A DNA stretch of 64,000 nt, taken from contig NC_092670.1 in the NCBI RefSeq assembly GCF_964355755.1, forward strand, positions 955,001 to 1,019,000, in the 5' to 3' direction. Made by a program: the position numbers and the translations under genes. Shown here piece after piece: positions 35,901 through 45,900 of the stretch. Under the pieces are notes generated by a model. It did no database searches, was not told the DNA's origin, and was given only the letters and a program-made list of their open reading frames with translations. Source of the stretch: Antedon mediterranea (lineage: Eukaryota > Echinodermata > Crinoidea > Comatulida > Antedonidae). Each line of letters starts with the position of its first letter. The first letter of the stretch is position 1.

Positions 35901-37964
35901 AAAAGCTTAAATCTTATTGTTTTCACACTGAGCAATGAGTTTCAATGGTTTCAATAAAAGGGTACTCATAATCATTTTTTTAAATCAAAGGAAATGTTTT
36001 CATTTTTAATGAGCAAAGAAATGTCCAACAAGCACATTTACTACTTTGACTATATTGCTCAATTTTAACAATTTGTTAACACCTTGTTACAGTAGCATTC
36101 ATTAAATTGTACTGATGATAAAAAATCACATAAAAAACACCATGTTTTAGTTCATAAATAATATAGTGTTCCTAGAAATCCTAGAATGTGCTAGTAAAGA
36201 TAAGTAGATCTATGAGTTAAGCATGACTTAAATGTCACGCTAGGCTGTTTCACAGGTGCTGCTGCTAACAACCCACATACGCTTATCCTCCCACAGTTTT
36301 TATTCGATATTATTATGAGATAGAAGAAGGATAATATTAACAACATGTAATTAAGAAAATAGATTTCCTCAATCTGAACACAAATCAAGTGTAAAGTTCT
36401 ATCTCATATTTGTATATAACATTCACAATCTGTATACTGCTATCTAGTGGTTGCAGTCACTGTACTGCACTTTGTATCTATTGCTAGATGCATTGCACAC
36501 TAATTACACATTGCTCAATTACAGCAATGCCTGGCTTGGCTAATTCAGTAATAAACCTAATGTCCTAATTGACTATCAGTAAACGTAATGTAATTTCACA
36601 TATTTATCAATATAATGTTATTTGTGTGTGCTAAACATAGAAAAACTATGGTTTTATTAACAAATTGCTATAAAGGTGCTGCTATACTTAAAACAATATT
36701 TATTGTACAAATAATGTGCCAATTTGATCATTACCATGAGATTATTAATGCATAATCACCATCAGTAAAGTTTCAAATTACTGTACAGCATAGCTACAAT
36801 AATAAGTTATTGAATAGCCTGCCTACTGTAGGTAATACAAAGTGATTGTATACAATTTATTGAGTTAAATTGCACTTAGCCTGTAATGTGAAAGTTCTTC
36901 GACACCATAGATCAAAATGGTGTAATAGATTAGTACGCATTCAGTACTTTGGGGCATGCGACCATTGGTGTATATGGTATGCACAATTTTAATGACTTAC
37001 GCAATTTGTAATTGCTCCTTTGGATCGAGGTGTATTATGTTATAAATTACAGTACATTACCGACTTTGAGAATCCTTCATCACTGAACAAAATCAAATGT
37101 GCTGATTTTGTGGAAAAACTTAAATTAAATTTAATGAGTAAGTCAGTAATGCCAAATAAGTTGCTGCAATTGAGACTAGGGCCTATTCCCATGAAATGGG
37201 CCTATTGGTTTTAAGACAGGTTGGCATTACATCTCTAATCCATCATCATAGTACAGTTAGTATAAGATGGCATGACAGCATGTTAATACCGTACTACTGT
37301 ATTGACCGTCTGCGTGGTATCAAACCTGCTTATTATACGTATACTTTGACATGGTTCATCCCGCATACTTTGAGTACATGCTGTACTATGGTTTCCAGTA
37401 TGTGTTCTTTGCCTTGCGTTGTTGCATGAAATCAAACCGATTTGATTTCCCGTGGCGATGTTTGCAGCACTGTAGCGTCGTCGGTTCCCACTTGTGATTA
37501 CGCAATACAGTACTTTGTGTTTATACGTCGCTGCGTTATGTTGCGTTCTAGTGGGAACCATGCTGAAGTCGTACCGTACCGATATAATGCATTAAATTAC
37601 ACACACGGTTGACCGTGCTGATAGCCAATATTTTATTATTAAATATTATTATTATTATCCAAATTGTTAGTAGATAATCATTCATTAGTGTAAAATCTCG
37701 CACTTTATTGATGATTGTACTTCGCAGTGAAGTTAATTGTTATTAAAGCGACACCAAGGACAACACTATGTTTTTTTAGGCCCATTGAACAACAAAAACC
37801 ACCTGTCGACCTACACCGACCTCCAGCATCAGCAGTCACCACCTGATGTTGTTTTGACTGGCATCATCATCTCATTTTTGTAGCTAACTTACCTTACATG
37901 AGAAATCGTAAAATTCTCCTCCGATGGAGCCACTACGCACGACTCCGTTACTTGTGGACGACAT
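17824..37964 (-). CDS. Rab26/37: Rab26/Rab37-family small GTPase, complete (7 coding exons)
   Basis: CDS joins, in transcript order, 37893-37964, 34258-34368, 21925-21966, 19812-19931, 19224-19346, 18245-18321 and 17824-17929, encoding 216 residues with continuous phase and GT-AG introns. All GTPase motifs are present: P-loop GDSGVGKT (29-36), switch I Thr55 in [15 protein letters not shown] (77-83), NKAD (136-139) and ETSAK (164-168). The C terminus ends CCTS, giving two cysteines (213-214) for geranylgeranylation. The segments [27 protein letters not shown] and [10 protein letters not shown] are characteristic of the Rab26/Rab37 branch. These GTPases work on secretory granules and vesicles bound for exocytosis or autophagy, at the cytosolic membrane face. 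An overlapping upstream ATG five nucleotides before the start, out of frame, could dampen translation. Separating Rab26 from Rab37 needs a tree. Confidence 0.93.
18245..18321 (-). CDS. Rab26/37: Rab26/37 coding exon 6
   Basis: 77 nt encoding [20 protein letters not shown] and FIAVA, with the ETSAK motif. The donor is GTATGT. Confidence 0.95.
18653..19096. mobile_element. Short element with terminal direct repeats around a tRNA-like gene
   Basis: Two direct repeats of about 80-90 bp (18643-18734 and 19008-19095) differ at only a few positions. Each carries AACCGCCCGGTGATATACTG. They flank a core of about 270 bp that contains the tRNA-like sequence. TAGTTATATATA lies on both outer sides and could be a target duplication. 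It resembles a miniature LTR-type element or a tandem duplication with a lost second core; I cannot decide between them. It sits in the Rab intron between exons 5 and 6. Confidence 0.45.
18764..18834 (-). tRNA. tRNA-like gene with intact cloverleaf, anticodon AUC
   Basis: 71 nt fold into a cloverleaf: acceptor GCCCCAG/TTGGGGC (one G-T pair), D arm GTC...GAC with GGTTA in the loop, anticodon stem TCTGC/GCAGG with loop ATATCAA (T33, anticodon ATC), and T arm CCGAG-TTCGAGT-CTCGG. A-box (TGGTCTAATGGTTAGG) and B-box sequences are present. A TTTTT Pol III terminator starts three bases after the 3' end. The body resembles Glu/Asp/Gly-type tRNAs. AUC would read the Asp codon GAU, but animals normally use GUC for Asp, and A at loop position 32 is atypical. 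It may be a SINE head or pseudogene. Confidence 0.5.
19224..19346 (-). CDS. Rab26/37: Rab26/37 coding exon 5
   Basis: 123 nt encoding [20 protein letters not shown] and the NKAD guanine-specificity motif, ending EKLAR. The acceptor is CTTGCAG and the donor GTAAGC. Confidence 0.95.
19446..19760. repeat. 53-bp tandem repeat, six copies
   Basis: The unit contains GGGTTTATCTGTGGCTGCGA and CATGATCAGTTCCACACCCC. The last copy is diverged. It lies in the Rab intron between exons 4 and 5, ending about 50 bp from exon 4. Confidence 0.95.
19812..19931 (-). CDS. Rab26/37: Rab26/37 coding exon 4
   Basis: 120 nt encoding [18 protein letters not shown] onward to FDHIR, including switch II. The donor is GTGAGT. 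Confidence 0.95.
19932..21924. other. Rab intron between exons 3 and 4
   Basis: AT-rich, with no gene recognised. It contains a GATGA-rich purine tract (21550-21635) and, at its right end, the remnant of a Helentron-like element described separately. Confidence 0.5.
21775..21893 (-). mobile_element. Remnant of a Helentron-like 5' end
   Basis: TATAACCTACCAATTAAATC followed by TAGT matches the terminus of the element at 2733-4181 except for a deletion through the hairpin. An AAGATTCTGAGA segment and ATAATATCTTTATTT occur in both, in the same order. It lies in the Rab intron, close to exon 3. Confidence 0.45.
21925..21966 (-). CDS. Rab26/37: Rab26/37 coding exon 3
   Basis: A 42-nt exon encoding [14 protein letters not shown], the beta2-beta3 hairpin. 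The acceptor is TTTACAG and the donor GTTAGT. Confidence 0.93.
22087..24345. repeat. 2.3-kb satellite of 69/74-bp units
   Basis: About 32 copies of a unit beginning ATGCAGTATGGGGTGTTACT and ending CCAGGGGTATTAGC. A second class inserts five bases (GTATTACTTTAGC), giving 74 bp. A further G/C variation (GGTGGTAGAGG versus GGTGCTAGAGG) is scattered through the array. Both strands stay open in places because 69 is a multiple of three, but it is not a gene. Located in the large Rab intron between exons 2 and 3. Confidence 0.98.
24838..24988. repeat. 40-bp tandem repeat, four copies
   Basis: The unit is CTCAACACACCTTGTTATCA plus CTATCATCAGTACTGTAGTT. The first copy lacks about 12 bp. Confidence 0.95.
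24990..26140. other. Rab intron stretch without clear features
   Basis: No gene or full element is recognised. GGTTCCCACTTG near 25044 resembles sequences near 37484 and 37548, hinting at diverged MITE copies. The open frame at 25530-25847 has no family resemblance. Confidence 0.35.
26140..26212 (+). mobile_element. 3' end of a non-LTR retrotransposon with (TATGAC)n tail
   Basis: AAATCACATTTCTGTTTTTT, then AAATGGACAATACAGTATAT and an (ATGACT)n tail, matches the 3' end of the element at 62165-62890 in the opposite orientation. It is a severely 5'-truncated copy. Confidence 0.7.
26562..26826. repeat. 27-bp tandem repeat, ten copies
   Basis: The unit is AATGAGGGGTGGTTAGGTTG plus AGTCCAA. Copies are virtually identical. 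The G-clusters could form two-tier quadruplexes on the plus strand. Long stop-free frames here are an artefact of the 9-codon period. Confidence 0.97.
26830..28503. other. Rab intron stretch
   Basis: AT-rich with no gene recognised. A 41-bp direct duplication (CTTTCTTTTCTCCTTTGTAG and following) occurs at about 27880-27962. Confidence 0.4.
28508..31831. mobile_element. TTAA-flanked DNA transposon, interrupted by a nested element
   Basis: TTAA at 28504-28507 and 31832-31835 flanks 22-bp terminal inverted repeats with two mismatches (AGGGGGGTTCCGGGTTTAA and AGGGGGATTCTGGGTTTAA). The 3.3-kb span includes a nested 1.7-kb element, so the original was about 1.6 kb. No intact transposase is recognised. 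The TTAA target fits piggyBac or Kolobok. Confidence 0.65.
28992..30727. mobile_element. Nested inverted-repeat element with 5-bp duplication
   Basis: The ends are CTAGGCTCGCGCTAA and, inverted, CTACGCTCGCGCTAA. CACGT lies directly outside both ends (28987-28991 and 30728-30732). Both sub-terminal regions carry TTCGCCAAAWTGGCGAA-type palindromes. No coding capacity is recognised; the 101-codon open frame at 29644-29949 has no known family signature. Confidence 0.5.
31840..34257. other. Rab intron stretch
   Basis: No gene recognised. It contains a 15-bp tandem repeat (ACATACTTAATGTAC, about five copies, 33504-33565) and a two-copy TTTGATAGAGGTACAGTACT duplication near 32615-32675. Confidence 0.45.
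34258..34368 (-). CDS. Rab26/37: Rab26/37 coding exon 2
   Basis: 111 nt encoding [18 protein letters not shown] (P-loop) through STVGIDFR (switch I). The acceptor is TTTGACAG and the donor GTGAGT. Confidence 0.95.
35131..35654. mobile_element. 524-bp MITE
   Basis: Terminal inverted repeats GGGCGGATTGCTATAA and GGGTGGATTGCTATAA (one mismatch) are flanked by CAG at 35128-35130 and 35655-35657. The interior keeps imperfect symmetry (AAACGGTCTTAGC... against ...GTTAAGACTGTTTTA). A 3-bp duplication suggests the Harbinger superfamily, although CAG is not the usual TWA target. It lies in Rab intron 1. Confidence 0.6.
35660..37892. other. Rab intron 1, right part
   Basis: AT-rich with no gene recognised. 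ATGGTTTCCAGTA near 37388 and the inverse of ATGGTTCCCACTA near 37548 could be ends of a small diverged MITE of about 170 bp. Confidence 0.35.
37893..37964 (-). CDS. Rab26/37: Rab26/37 coding exon 1
   Basis: Encodes the short variable N terminus [20 protein letters not shown] and FSCK. The donor is a perfect AAG|GTAAGT. It joins in phase 0 to the P-loop exon. Confidence 0.85.
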
Positions 37965-38263
37965 AACATTAAATACCAACCAAATGATAAAATTCTCACA
38001 TAAACAAGCAAAAAAATACTGAAATTACGGTCAAATTCAATGCAACATATTGATATTCCAGAAATAAGCCCCTGAATTTCCGAGAGATTCTGCTCATTTA
38101 GCGCCATCTATAGTTTCAAAATATTACATCTTCAGTGTAAAATCTTGGTGGCGCCAGATTCGTACAGCTGAAGACTTTTAAAATAATGTTATGTGTGTGT
38201 ACTGAAAATTGGTGAACTTTAACCATTCTTTTTAATCAAAATACGTCCACAATAATTGAATAG
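37965..38263. other. Rab 5' flank
   Basis: About 300 bp between the Rab start codon and the foldback element, presumably 5' UTR and proximal promoter. There is no TATA box I would defend. Confidence 0.35.
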
Positions 38264-40004
38264 TACGGTGGCCCACAACTGTCACGCACACTATAACACA
38301 GAATCACACAATTAAAGAAGGAATTACACAATTAAAGAAGAAATCGCACAATTAAAGAAGAAATTGCATAGGGCCTATAAACAAAAGAAAGCATGAAAAT
38401 ATAAAACGAAATGCACAAATATAAAAGAAATGCGCAATTAAAGAAGAGCTAAGCACAATTAAAGAAGTCCGCAACAAATTCGAAAGCTCCTCGCACAATT
38501 AAAGAAGTCCGCAACAAATTCGAAAGCTCCTCGCACAATTAAAGAAGTCCGCAACAAATTCGAAAGCTCCTCGCACAATTAAAGAAGTCCGCAACAAATT
38601 TGAAAGTACCTCGCACAATTAATAAAGTACAGTTCAGTATGGAACGCCATCGCTGCCTCCGGCAGCAAATTTTAATTCTATTCGGCTCTTTTACTATTAC
38701 TTTCGGCTCTTTTAGCATTCAGCGCATTTCTATTCGGCCCATTTACCATTACGTTTGGCTCTTTCTTTCAGCATTCGGCGCATTTCCATTTGGCCCATTT
38801 AACATTACGTTTGACTCTTTCAGCATTCGGCCCATTTACCATTACGTTCGGCTCTTTCAGCATTTGGCTATATTTTTTTCGGCCCATTTACCATTACGTT
38901 CGGCTTTTTTTAATTCGGCCCTTTTTTATTCGGCTCCTTCTGCATTACGTTCGGCTCTTTTTGATTTGGCCCTTTTTATACGGCGCAATTAAATTCTAAC
39001 CTTTTACATGGGGTCAAATGGAAGAAAATCAACGGCTGGAAATGAGTCTATGAAAAGTTCATAAAACATATATAGATGCAGCATGTAGAGTGTTTGGTTG
39101 GTTGAATTAAATGAATTTGAAGGCTATTTCAATATGACTAATCATTTTATTGACATGATTAATGTGTTAGAGAACTTGCAATTGTCCCACCTTATTGACC
39201 ATTTTGAGAGAGAAAGGTTTGATTTATGGCCTAGCCTAGTGTCAGCCTAACATTTAATAATAATAATAATTTACCCTTTCTCTCTCACAATTTGTTAAAA
39301 GATGAATTAATTTTAGGTTATTCAACACATCTTTAATCGGTTGGCTACTCATGGTTGGCGCCATGATGATGAAATGTTTGTAAACTTTTCATAGACTCAT
39401 TTCCAGTCGATTTTCTTCCATTTGACCCCATGTCAAAGGTTAGATTTTAATTGCGCCATATAAAAAAATGCCGATTTAAAAGAGCCCAACGTAATGCAGA
39501 AAGAGCCGAATAAAAATGGGCCGAATAAAAAATGCGCCGAATGCTGAAAGAGCCGAACGTAATGGTAAATGGGCCGAATAGAAATGCGCCGAATGGTAAA
39601 AGAGCCGAACGTAATGGTAAAAGAGCCGAATAGAATTAAAGTTTGCTGCCGGAGGCAGCGATGGCGTTCCATACGGACTACTGTACTCTAATTGTGCGAG
39701 GAGCTTTCGAATTTGTTGCGAACTTCTTTAATTGTGCGAGGAGATTTCGAATTTGTTGCGGACTTCTTTAATTGTGCGAGGAGCTTTCGAATTTGTTGCG
39801 GACTTCTTTAATTGTGCTTAATAGCTCTTCTTTAATTGCGCGTTTCTTCTTTATTTGTGCATTTCGTTTTATATTTTCATGCTTTCTTTTGTTTATATGC
39901 GATTCCTTCTTTAATTGTGTGATTTCTTCTTTAATTGTGTGATTCCTTCTTTAATTGTGTGAATATGATTTATATAGTGTGCGTGACAGTTGTGGGCCAC
40001 CGTA
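38264..40004. mobile_element. 1.74-kb foldback element with about 800-bp arms
   Basis: GAATAG at 38258-38263 and 40005-40010 flanks inverted ends TACGGTGGCCCACAACTGTC. The arms (about 38264-39060 and 39385-40004) mirror each other in order: TCACACAATTAAAGAAGG repeats, a 40-bp repeat (GCAACAAATTCGAAAGCTCC), an ATGGAACGCCATCGCTGCCT block, TTCGGCTCTTTTACCATTAC repeats, and GACTCATTTCCAG near the centre. The arms differ in repeat copy number. A spacer of about 325 bp remains and there is no transposase. A 6-bp duplication is uncommon, and I do not assign a superfamily. Confidence 0.8.
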
Positions 40005-40010
40005 GAATAG

Positions 40011-42932
40011 TGATTGTGTGCAACTATGGAAAATACAGTCAATTGGAAATTAAATGTCCAAGCCTAAATTACTTTTACAAAAGCAAAGAAAAAATAAAAA
40101 CAACTCTCCTTTGGGATGTCTATAGCATAATACGTGTAAAAAGAAAAAGTAGGAAAATATAACTGACCTGTGAATAGAAAAGATTGTAGTCTTACGCACG
40201 TCAATGAACAAAGAAGCTGAGGATCAGGAGACAAAGGATGTGACATCTTAAATAAGATCATCGGTACAACAACCATTGTACCAGCAAAGTTATGGTTTAA
40301 TTATGTATCCTATGAATTTTCAAATCCAGCCCCTCAAAACCTGTGGTTTGTATTTATACAGTACAGAATGCACGGTCTGCACCATACGTTGCCATTCCAC
40401 TCCACTCGCAACCAGTTCCTCTAAGTTTCCATTCCAAACCCACTCACCACAAGTCAGTTTCCATTCCACACCACTCACCACCAGTTTCACTTAAGTCATC
40501 ACTTGGTCATAATAAAGTAACACAGTGAATAAAGACAATTTTTCAGTAGACACAAATACAGGCTTTTAATTCTACATTAAGTGCATTGTCAGGTGAACAC
40601 CCGATTCATTCTTCATCGTATTATTTGTCATAAATGCTCATTTTAACAATTGTTCTAATAATCAATGATGTGCAAGACGATAAAGCAGTGTGAACGACGT
40701 TGCCTGGCAAAATGTATCGCTATGGAAACCCCATACATATTCTTCCAAGAAATAATATTAGATAATATAACAAGTTTTAAAAACATTGACTAAAACAAAC
40801 AAGAAAAACATTTATTATAAGATGGTCCCATAATATTCTGAATAACTTAGAAATATCTATCGACTAGCGCAAGAATAAATAAATGATATAACACACCAGC
40901 GATACACAACTTACTAACCTCAAGAGGGTGGTATACATTGTAACTACAGTCATATACCAGCCGTAAGAGGGCAGTATACATATTCTAACTGTCAAGGCTA
41001 TGATTATGATAACAATATTAATATTAAACATACTGTAAATTACTCAGTCATTAAAAATGTTGCGGAATCAATTATTAAGGAATGTTTTTACTCTTTCAAT
41101 CTTGATTGTCTAAAGTTTGGTCAATTTCTTTTTTTTCATTTGATTGTCTTTTTTCAAATCCTAAACATTTACAATAATTGTCATATAAATTAGCAGCCAT
41201 GTCATTGATGACATCATAATATTCACATCACGACCTATTATCAAGTTCATTGAACCCTGATCACATAGAAACTAATTTTTCAAACCATTTACCAAATTCT
41301 TATAGAAATTGTCAGTCACAAATAAAGGCAATAATTTGAATTCATGATACCGTATTCATAATGGAAAAAATGTCAAATACAGCAACTTTTTTCACCAGTT
41401 TTTACAAAAATCAACAACCTACCTCTATGCCTAGCCTAGTATACTAAATCTAATGTAAGCAAACATCTTATATTTTTCCCACATACCAATGAAAAAAAAA
41501 ATTAATAAAACAAAATCAGCTTGTCATTCTATTTGAAAGTTTGTCGGTTTTACTTGCAGTCTATCCTCCCTTCTCACGATTACTGCTGAAATTAATGCAA
41601 TTAACACCAAGTTGCTGCAGTAATACAACTGTAGCTGCTGCAGTAATACAACTCTAGCTGCTGCAGTAATACAACTGTGGCTGCTGCAGTAATACAACCC
41701 TAGCTGCTGCAGTAATACAACCCTAGCTGCTGCAGTCGCATTACTGCAGTTGTTGCAGCAATAACTCTTATAGTGTGTTTCTGTTTATTGTACATCAAAT
41801 GTTGAAGCTATTTACTCTTAATAAACTGAATTCATTTATTTACTGCAGCAAACTACATATGTACTGCAGTAGAAGCTATCCAACATTGGAATGCAACACT
41901 GCAGATATCATTCATTAGACGTTGGGTGAATTGGTTCACCATATATTCTCCTAATTTGGGCGTTTACTAATTTTACAATTATTAACATTCAGTCATTTCA
42001 CAAATAATTCTATTTTAGGAACTACAGTGCAGTGTGAACCTTGCTGGGTGATACCATTGTCGTAGCGGGGGGCTGCTGTGCATTCACTGATCAGCAAAAC
42101 CTTCAATGTAAGGTTGAATTTCCTGGCAACTGCACACTGATAGCGTTACAAGACAATCACAGATATCTTCATTCAGTATCTTCTTTTATTTGTAATTCTG
42201 GCAATTCTTGTTTGGGTCCATTAGGCTAAAAAAATGTTTAAAAATTCAGTTATTGAATCAAATGAAAATGAAATAATAAAATATCTGAAGAACAAAGAAA
42301 GAAATACAGTCATGCAAAAAAACACAAGTTGCAAGTTAGCCTGTCTTTTTACAACATAAGTAGGTTGTCCAATCAAGCGCTGGACTGTGATTGGTCAAAT
42401 TACTACGTTGCACCATAATCTGTCAACAACAACAAATTCTTTGGTGTTGCATTAACAACTGTACTGTAAAATGTAACAGTGTTTTCTTGAAGTCTAAATA
42501 AACCCAGTTCATTTTTACCATCCAAAATACCAGACATTATAGAATACTAGACATATTTGGCCAGCCCAAAGGTGTCCAGTATTGGGAGAGTTTACTGTAT
42601 ATATAAACAATGCTAAAACCACAATCAGCCCCAAAAAAGAGAGACTAAATATAAACAAACTATTGAAATAAGATGAAAAAAAAAACACAAATGACAGTCA
42701 ACTATCCCAAAACCAGACAAAGCTGAACTTTCCAAACATTGTTGGACTTTGACAAATGCTAGATTTCCTAGATTATTTTATTTTTTTGTGATTCTGATTT
42801 TGGGAAAGTTGATTGTACAGTTTACACACTAAAAAGAAACAAGGCAACACATGCAAGCTAGGACGAGAACAAAGCAAGTGTAGACACATTGAGTTTAAGC
42901 AGCAGTATCTATTGTTTAAGAACTGTTTATTT
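40011..42932. other. Region between the foldback element and the LLGL stop exon
   Basis: Presumed LLGL 3' UTR and flank. No further coding is recognised. It holds a 23-bp tandem repeat at 41606-41750 (TGCAGTAATACAACTCTAGC, six copies) and a degenerate CCATTCCACACCACTCACCA-type repeat at 40390-40490. Several AATAAA hexamers exist on the minus strand; I cannot choose the used one. Confidence 0.4.
41606..41750. repeat. 23-bp CTGCAG-rich tandem repeat
   Basis: About six copies of TGCAGTAATACAACTGTAGC plus TGC. Each has overlapping CTGCAG palindromes. Confidence 0.9.
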
Positions 42933-42961
42933 ACCTGCTGAATATACCCACTACATGCAAA

Positions 42962-42976
42962 CTATTTAGCTGCTGG
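42962..42976 (-). CDS. llgl: LLGL terminal coding segment PAAK-stop
   Basis: Acceptor GTTTACAG then CCA GCA GCT AAA TAG. A downstream GTAAAT donor at 42927-42932 suggests a further 3' UTR exon. It is less certain than the upstream exons because so few codons are involved. Confidence 0.55.
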   Translation of the reverse strand, partial: PAAK

Positions 42977-45900
42977 CTGTAAACCCAAAATAAAAACAAA
43001 ACTAATTTGGTTATCTTATTACATTTAAAATGTATTCTTCATTTATGTTCTAAACATGGGGTACTTTAAAAACGTTTAAAGTAATATGTGGCTGTTTAGA
43101 AAGTTGTTAATAACATTAAGCATTTATCTGATGCCTCTTAGGGAAGTCTACAGGGTACTAAATACAAATGGATTAGTGAACAATAAATGTGGTTAATGTT
43201 ACACACACCACACACACTGTGATCTAATGGGTCAAGAGGATTAACTAACTAAACGATATGAGTTTTCTAAATTTACAATATGTTAATGAGCTTATGAATA
43301 TGCAGAATGATGTGATGTTTACATTAAAATACAGATGAGGTTTTCAATGTTACCAAGCTAATGAATCTACTAGTTTGACGAGCTCATTAACATACTAATC
43401 AGATTTACTACGCAACTCATTAATGAGATCAGTACGTATCTCATTAACATATCAATTAGTACGTATCTCATTAACATATTAATTAGTACGTATCTCATTA
43501 ACATAATAATTAGTATATATCTCATTAACATATTAATTAGTTCATATCTCATTAACATATTAATTAGTATGTATCTCATTAACATATTAATTAGTATGTA
43601 TCTCATTAACATATTAGCTAACCTCATCCGAGGCTGGTTTGTCATCCTCCTGCTTGTCCTCTGAAGCAGCTAAGTAGCAGAGAGAAAAACAAATATGATG
43701 ATGAGCACAAACATAGAGTGAGTTATGTGTACACATGCTAAAGATGCAAGTAACTGACTAACTTTTCCAATTATAGACAACTGCCATTTGTAACAACCAA
43801 CAAAATTAATTGAATTACATTTTTTAAATAATTGTTTACAAAGTTTGGCATTTAAAAACTGTGAGGAAAATTGTTTGTTAATTTGTTTATATTGATTCAA
43901 TATGGGGAATTTTTCACAAAATTTAGAAGAGATATGTATAAATCTAATTCTGGCCTTAAGTGTTCTTTAATTGGAGACAGACAAGCAGATTCAATATGTT
44001 AGAATAATGCTAGAGGGGAATAATTTGTATACTGAGAATATTGTGCAATGCTGCTTACTGAGAATATTGTGCAATGCTGCTTACTGAGAATATTGTGCAA
44101 TGCTGCTTACTGTTCGAAAACTAATCTTTATTGTCTGTATACCCTGGGACCAAAGTCCAGGAAAGCTGTATATATACACAGGGACCATGTGATGCCTTTT
44201 AATGTTTTGTCATTGTATAAAGATGGAAGCAGTTGGTTTATTGAATACATACTTAGAATAGAAGGTGCGTTATAATACACAAAATAATGAATGTTTTGTA
44301 TTCATTGAATCTTGTAAACATTCATTATTTGTGTACTATTGAAGGTGTGATGTACTAAAGCTCTGTCTACACTATCAATCTATGTGTGACAACAAATGTG
44401 ATGTGCCCATAATAATGGATGACATGTCATATCACTACTATATTTGGGCATATCACTACTATATTTGGGCATATCACTACCATATTTGGACACATAAAAT
44501 TTGTTTTTGTCAAAATAGTTTGATAGTGTACACAGAGTTTAGGACAAGAGAAGGTGTGATGTACAAGTGTATAGGTGAAATAGTATGTTAAATAGCAAGT
44601 TTGTGTTACTGGACATACAGATGGTGTAACAGAAAACTACATATAATGAGTGATCAGATATGTGAGCTTCTATTCATTTAGTCAATGTTTTGTTATTAAG
44701 AGATACTGTGAAATGTATTGATAAGTGTACATACAATACACATTCTATTACACACAATGTACATACCTTCTGATTTTTCTTGCCTGCAAAATAAAAAAAA
44801 AAATTGTTTATTTTAAATAAACATGAAAAGATCGTTTATTTGGACAAACTCGCATTTAGCCTAAGATTCTTCCACACTATCTGAAGGCTAACGTTATTAG
44901 CCTTCTGTTCTTAGGGTACAGGACTCATAACAATGTGTAGTGAAAGCACATATATACAAAACACCACTGGTGATATGTTGTCTCAACTTACGCAGGGTAA
45001 TCTTTGACCTCGTCCACAGTGATGTCTGGATTCTCCTCAGTATCTCCCTCAATACTGACATCAATCCCACTCTTTGCTAAAAGTTGGTTGACTTCTTCTA
45101 CCAATTCTACAAAACAAACACCTAGAACTTTAAGATCAAGTACTTAATGTCCATCTAAAAATATGTTAATGACAGTTAATTGTTGGTTGGACCAAGATGA
45201 CTGATCAAGTATTTTATCGTAATGTTTTGTTTTTTGGGGGTTTTTTGTGTGAAAAGGTTGGGAAAGATGCAAGCATACTGTCTTCTTACTCGGCAAGTGT
45301 CACCTTGACAAGGTGTTCAAAAGTTCTAACATCAACTATGATGACATATATAATAGTTCTGGAAATCCCCTTATTATCCCAATATATAAAATATAAGTTG
45401 CTGGATTTTATCCAAGCAACTTGAACCCCTAGACTACTGAAGATAGTAGAATGACACCTGTAAATAGCATGCTGTAAAATGTGGCATGCTATAACCAAGA
45501 TCATGCTGACATTTCATAGGTTTCCAATCAATTTACAATCATTCATTCTATAATGAATATGTATATCATGCAGCCTAGAACATAGGCTTGGTAGCTTTGT
45601 CTGGAAAGTCTAGGTCCTAAAGTTCCTGGTATTCTTTCAGACTATCAATTCAATGGCGTGTCCAAAGTGTGCGATAAGTGTGCTCATGCAAACATCGTTG
45701 TTTAATTTATTATCTGTTTAAATTTCTTTTGGAAGAAGAGGAGCTTCTGTTCCTAATACAGCAATGTAACATCTTTTGGTAACCACCAGATTCAATGTGT
45801 AAATTAAGTGTACCAGCCATGCAGTTATTCACAATGGTGAATTGTGTTGTGGGACAGTTTATTACCAACCAACAAGACCAGTGAATTGTGTATGGACACA

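Noticed and set aside
38600-39672. Open frames rich in TFGSF/RPIYHYV-like repeats
   Set aside because: Both lie in the arms of the foldback element and mirror each other; no known domain.
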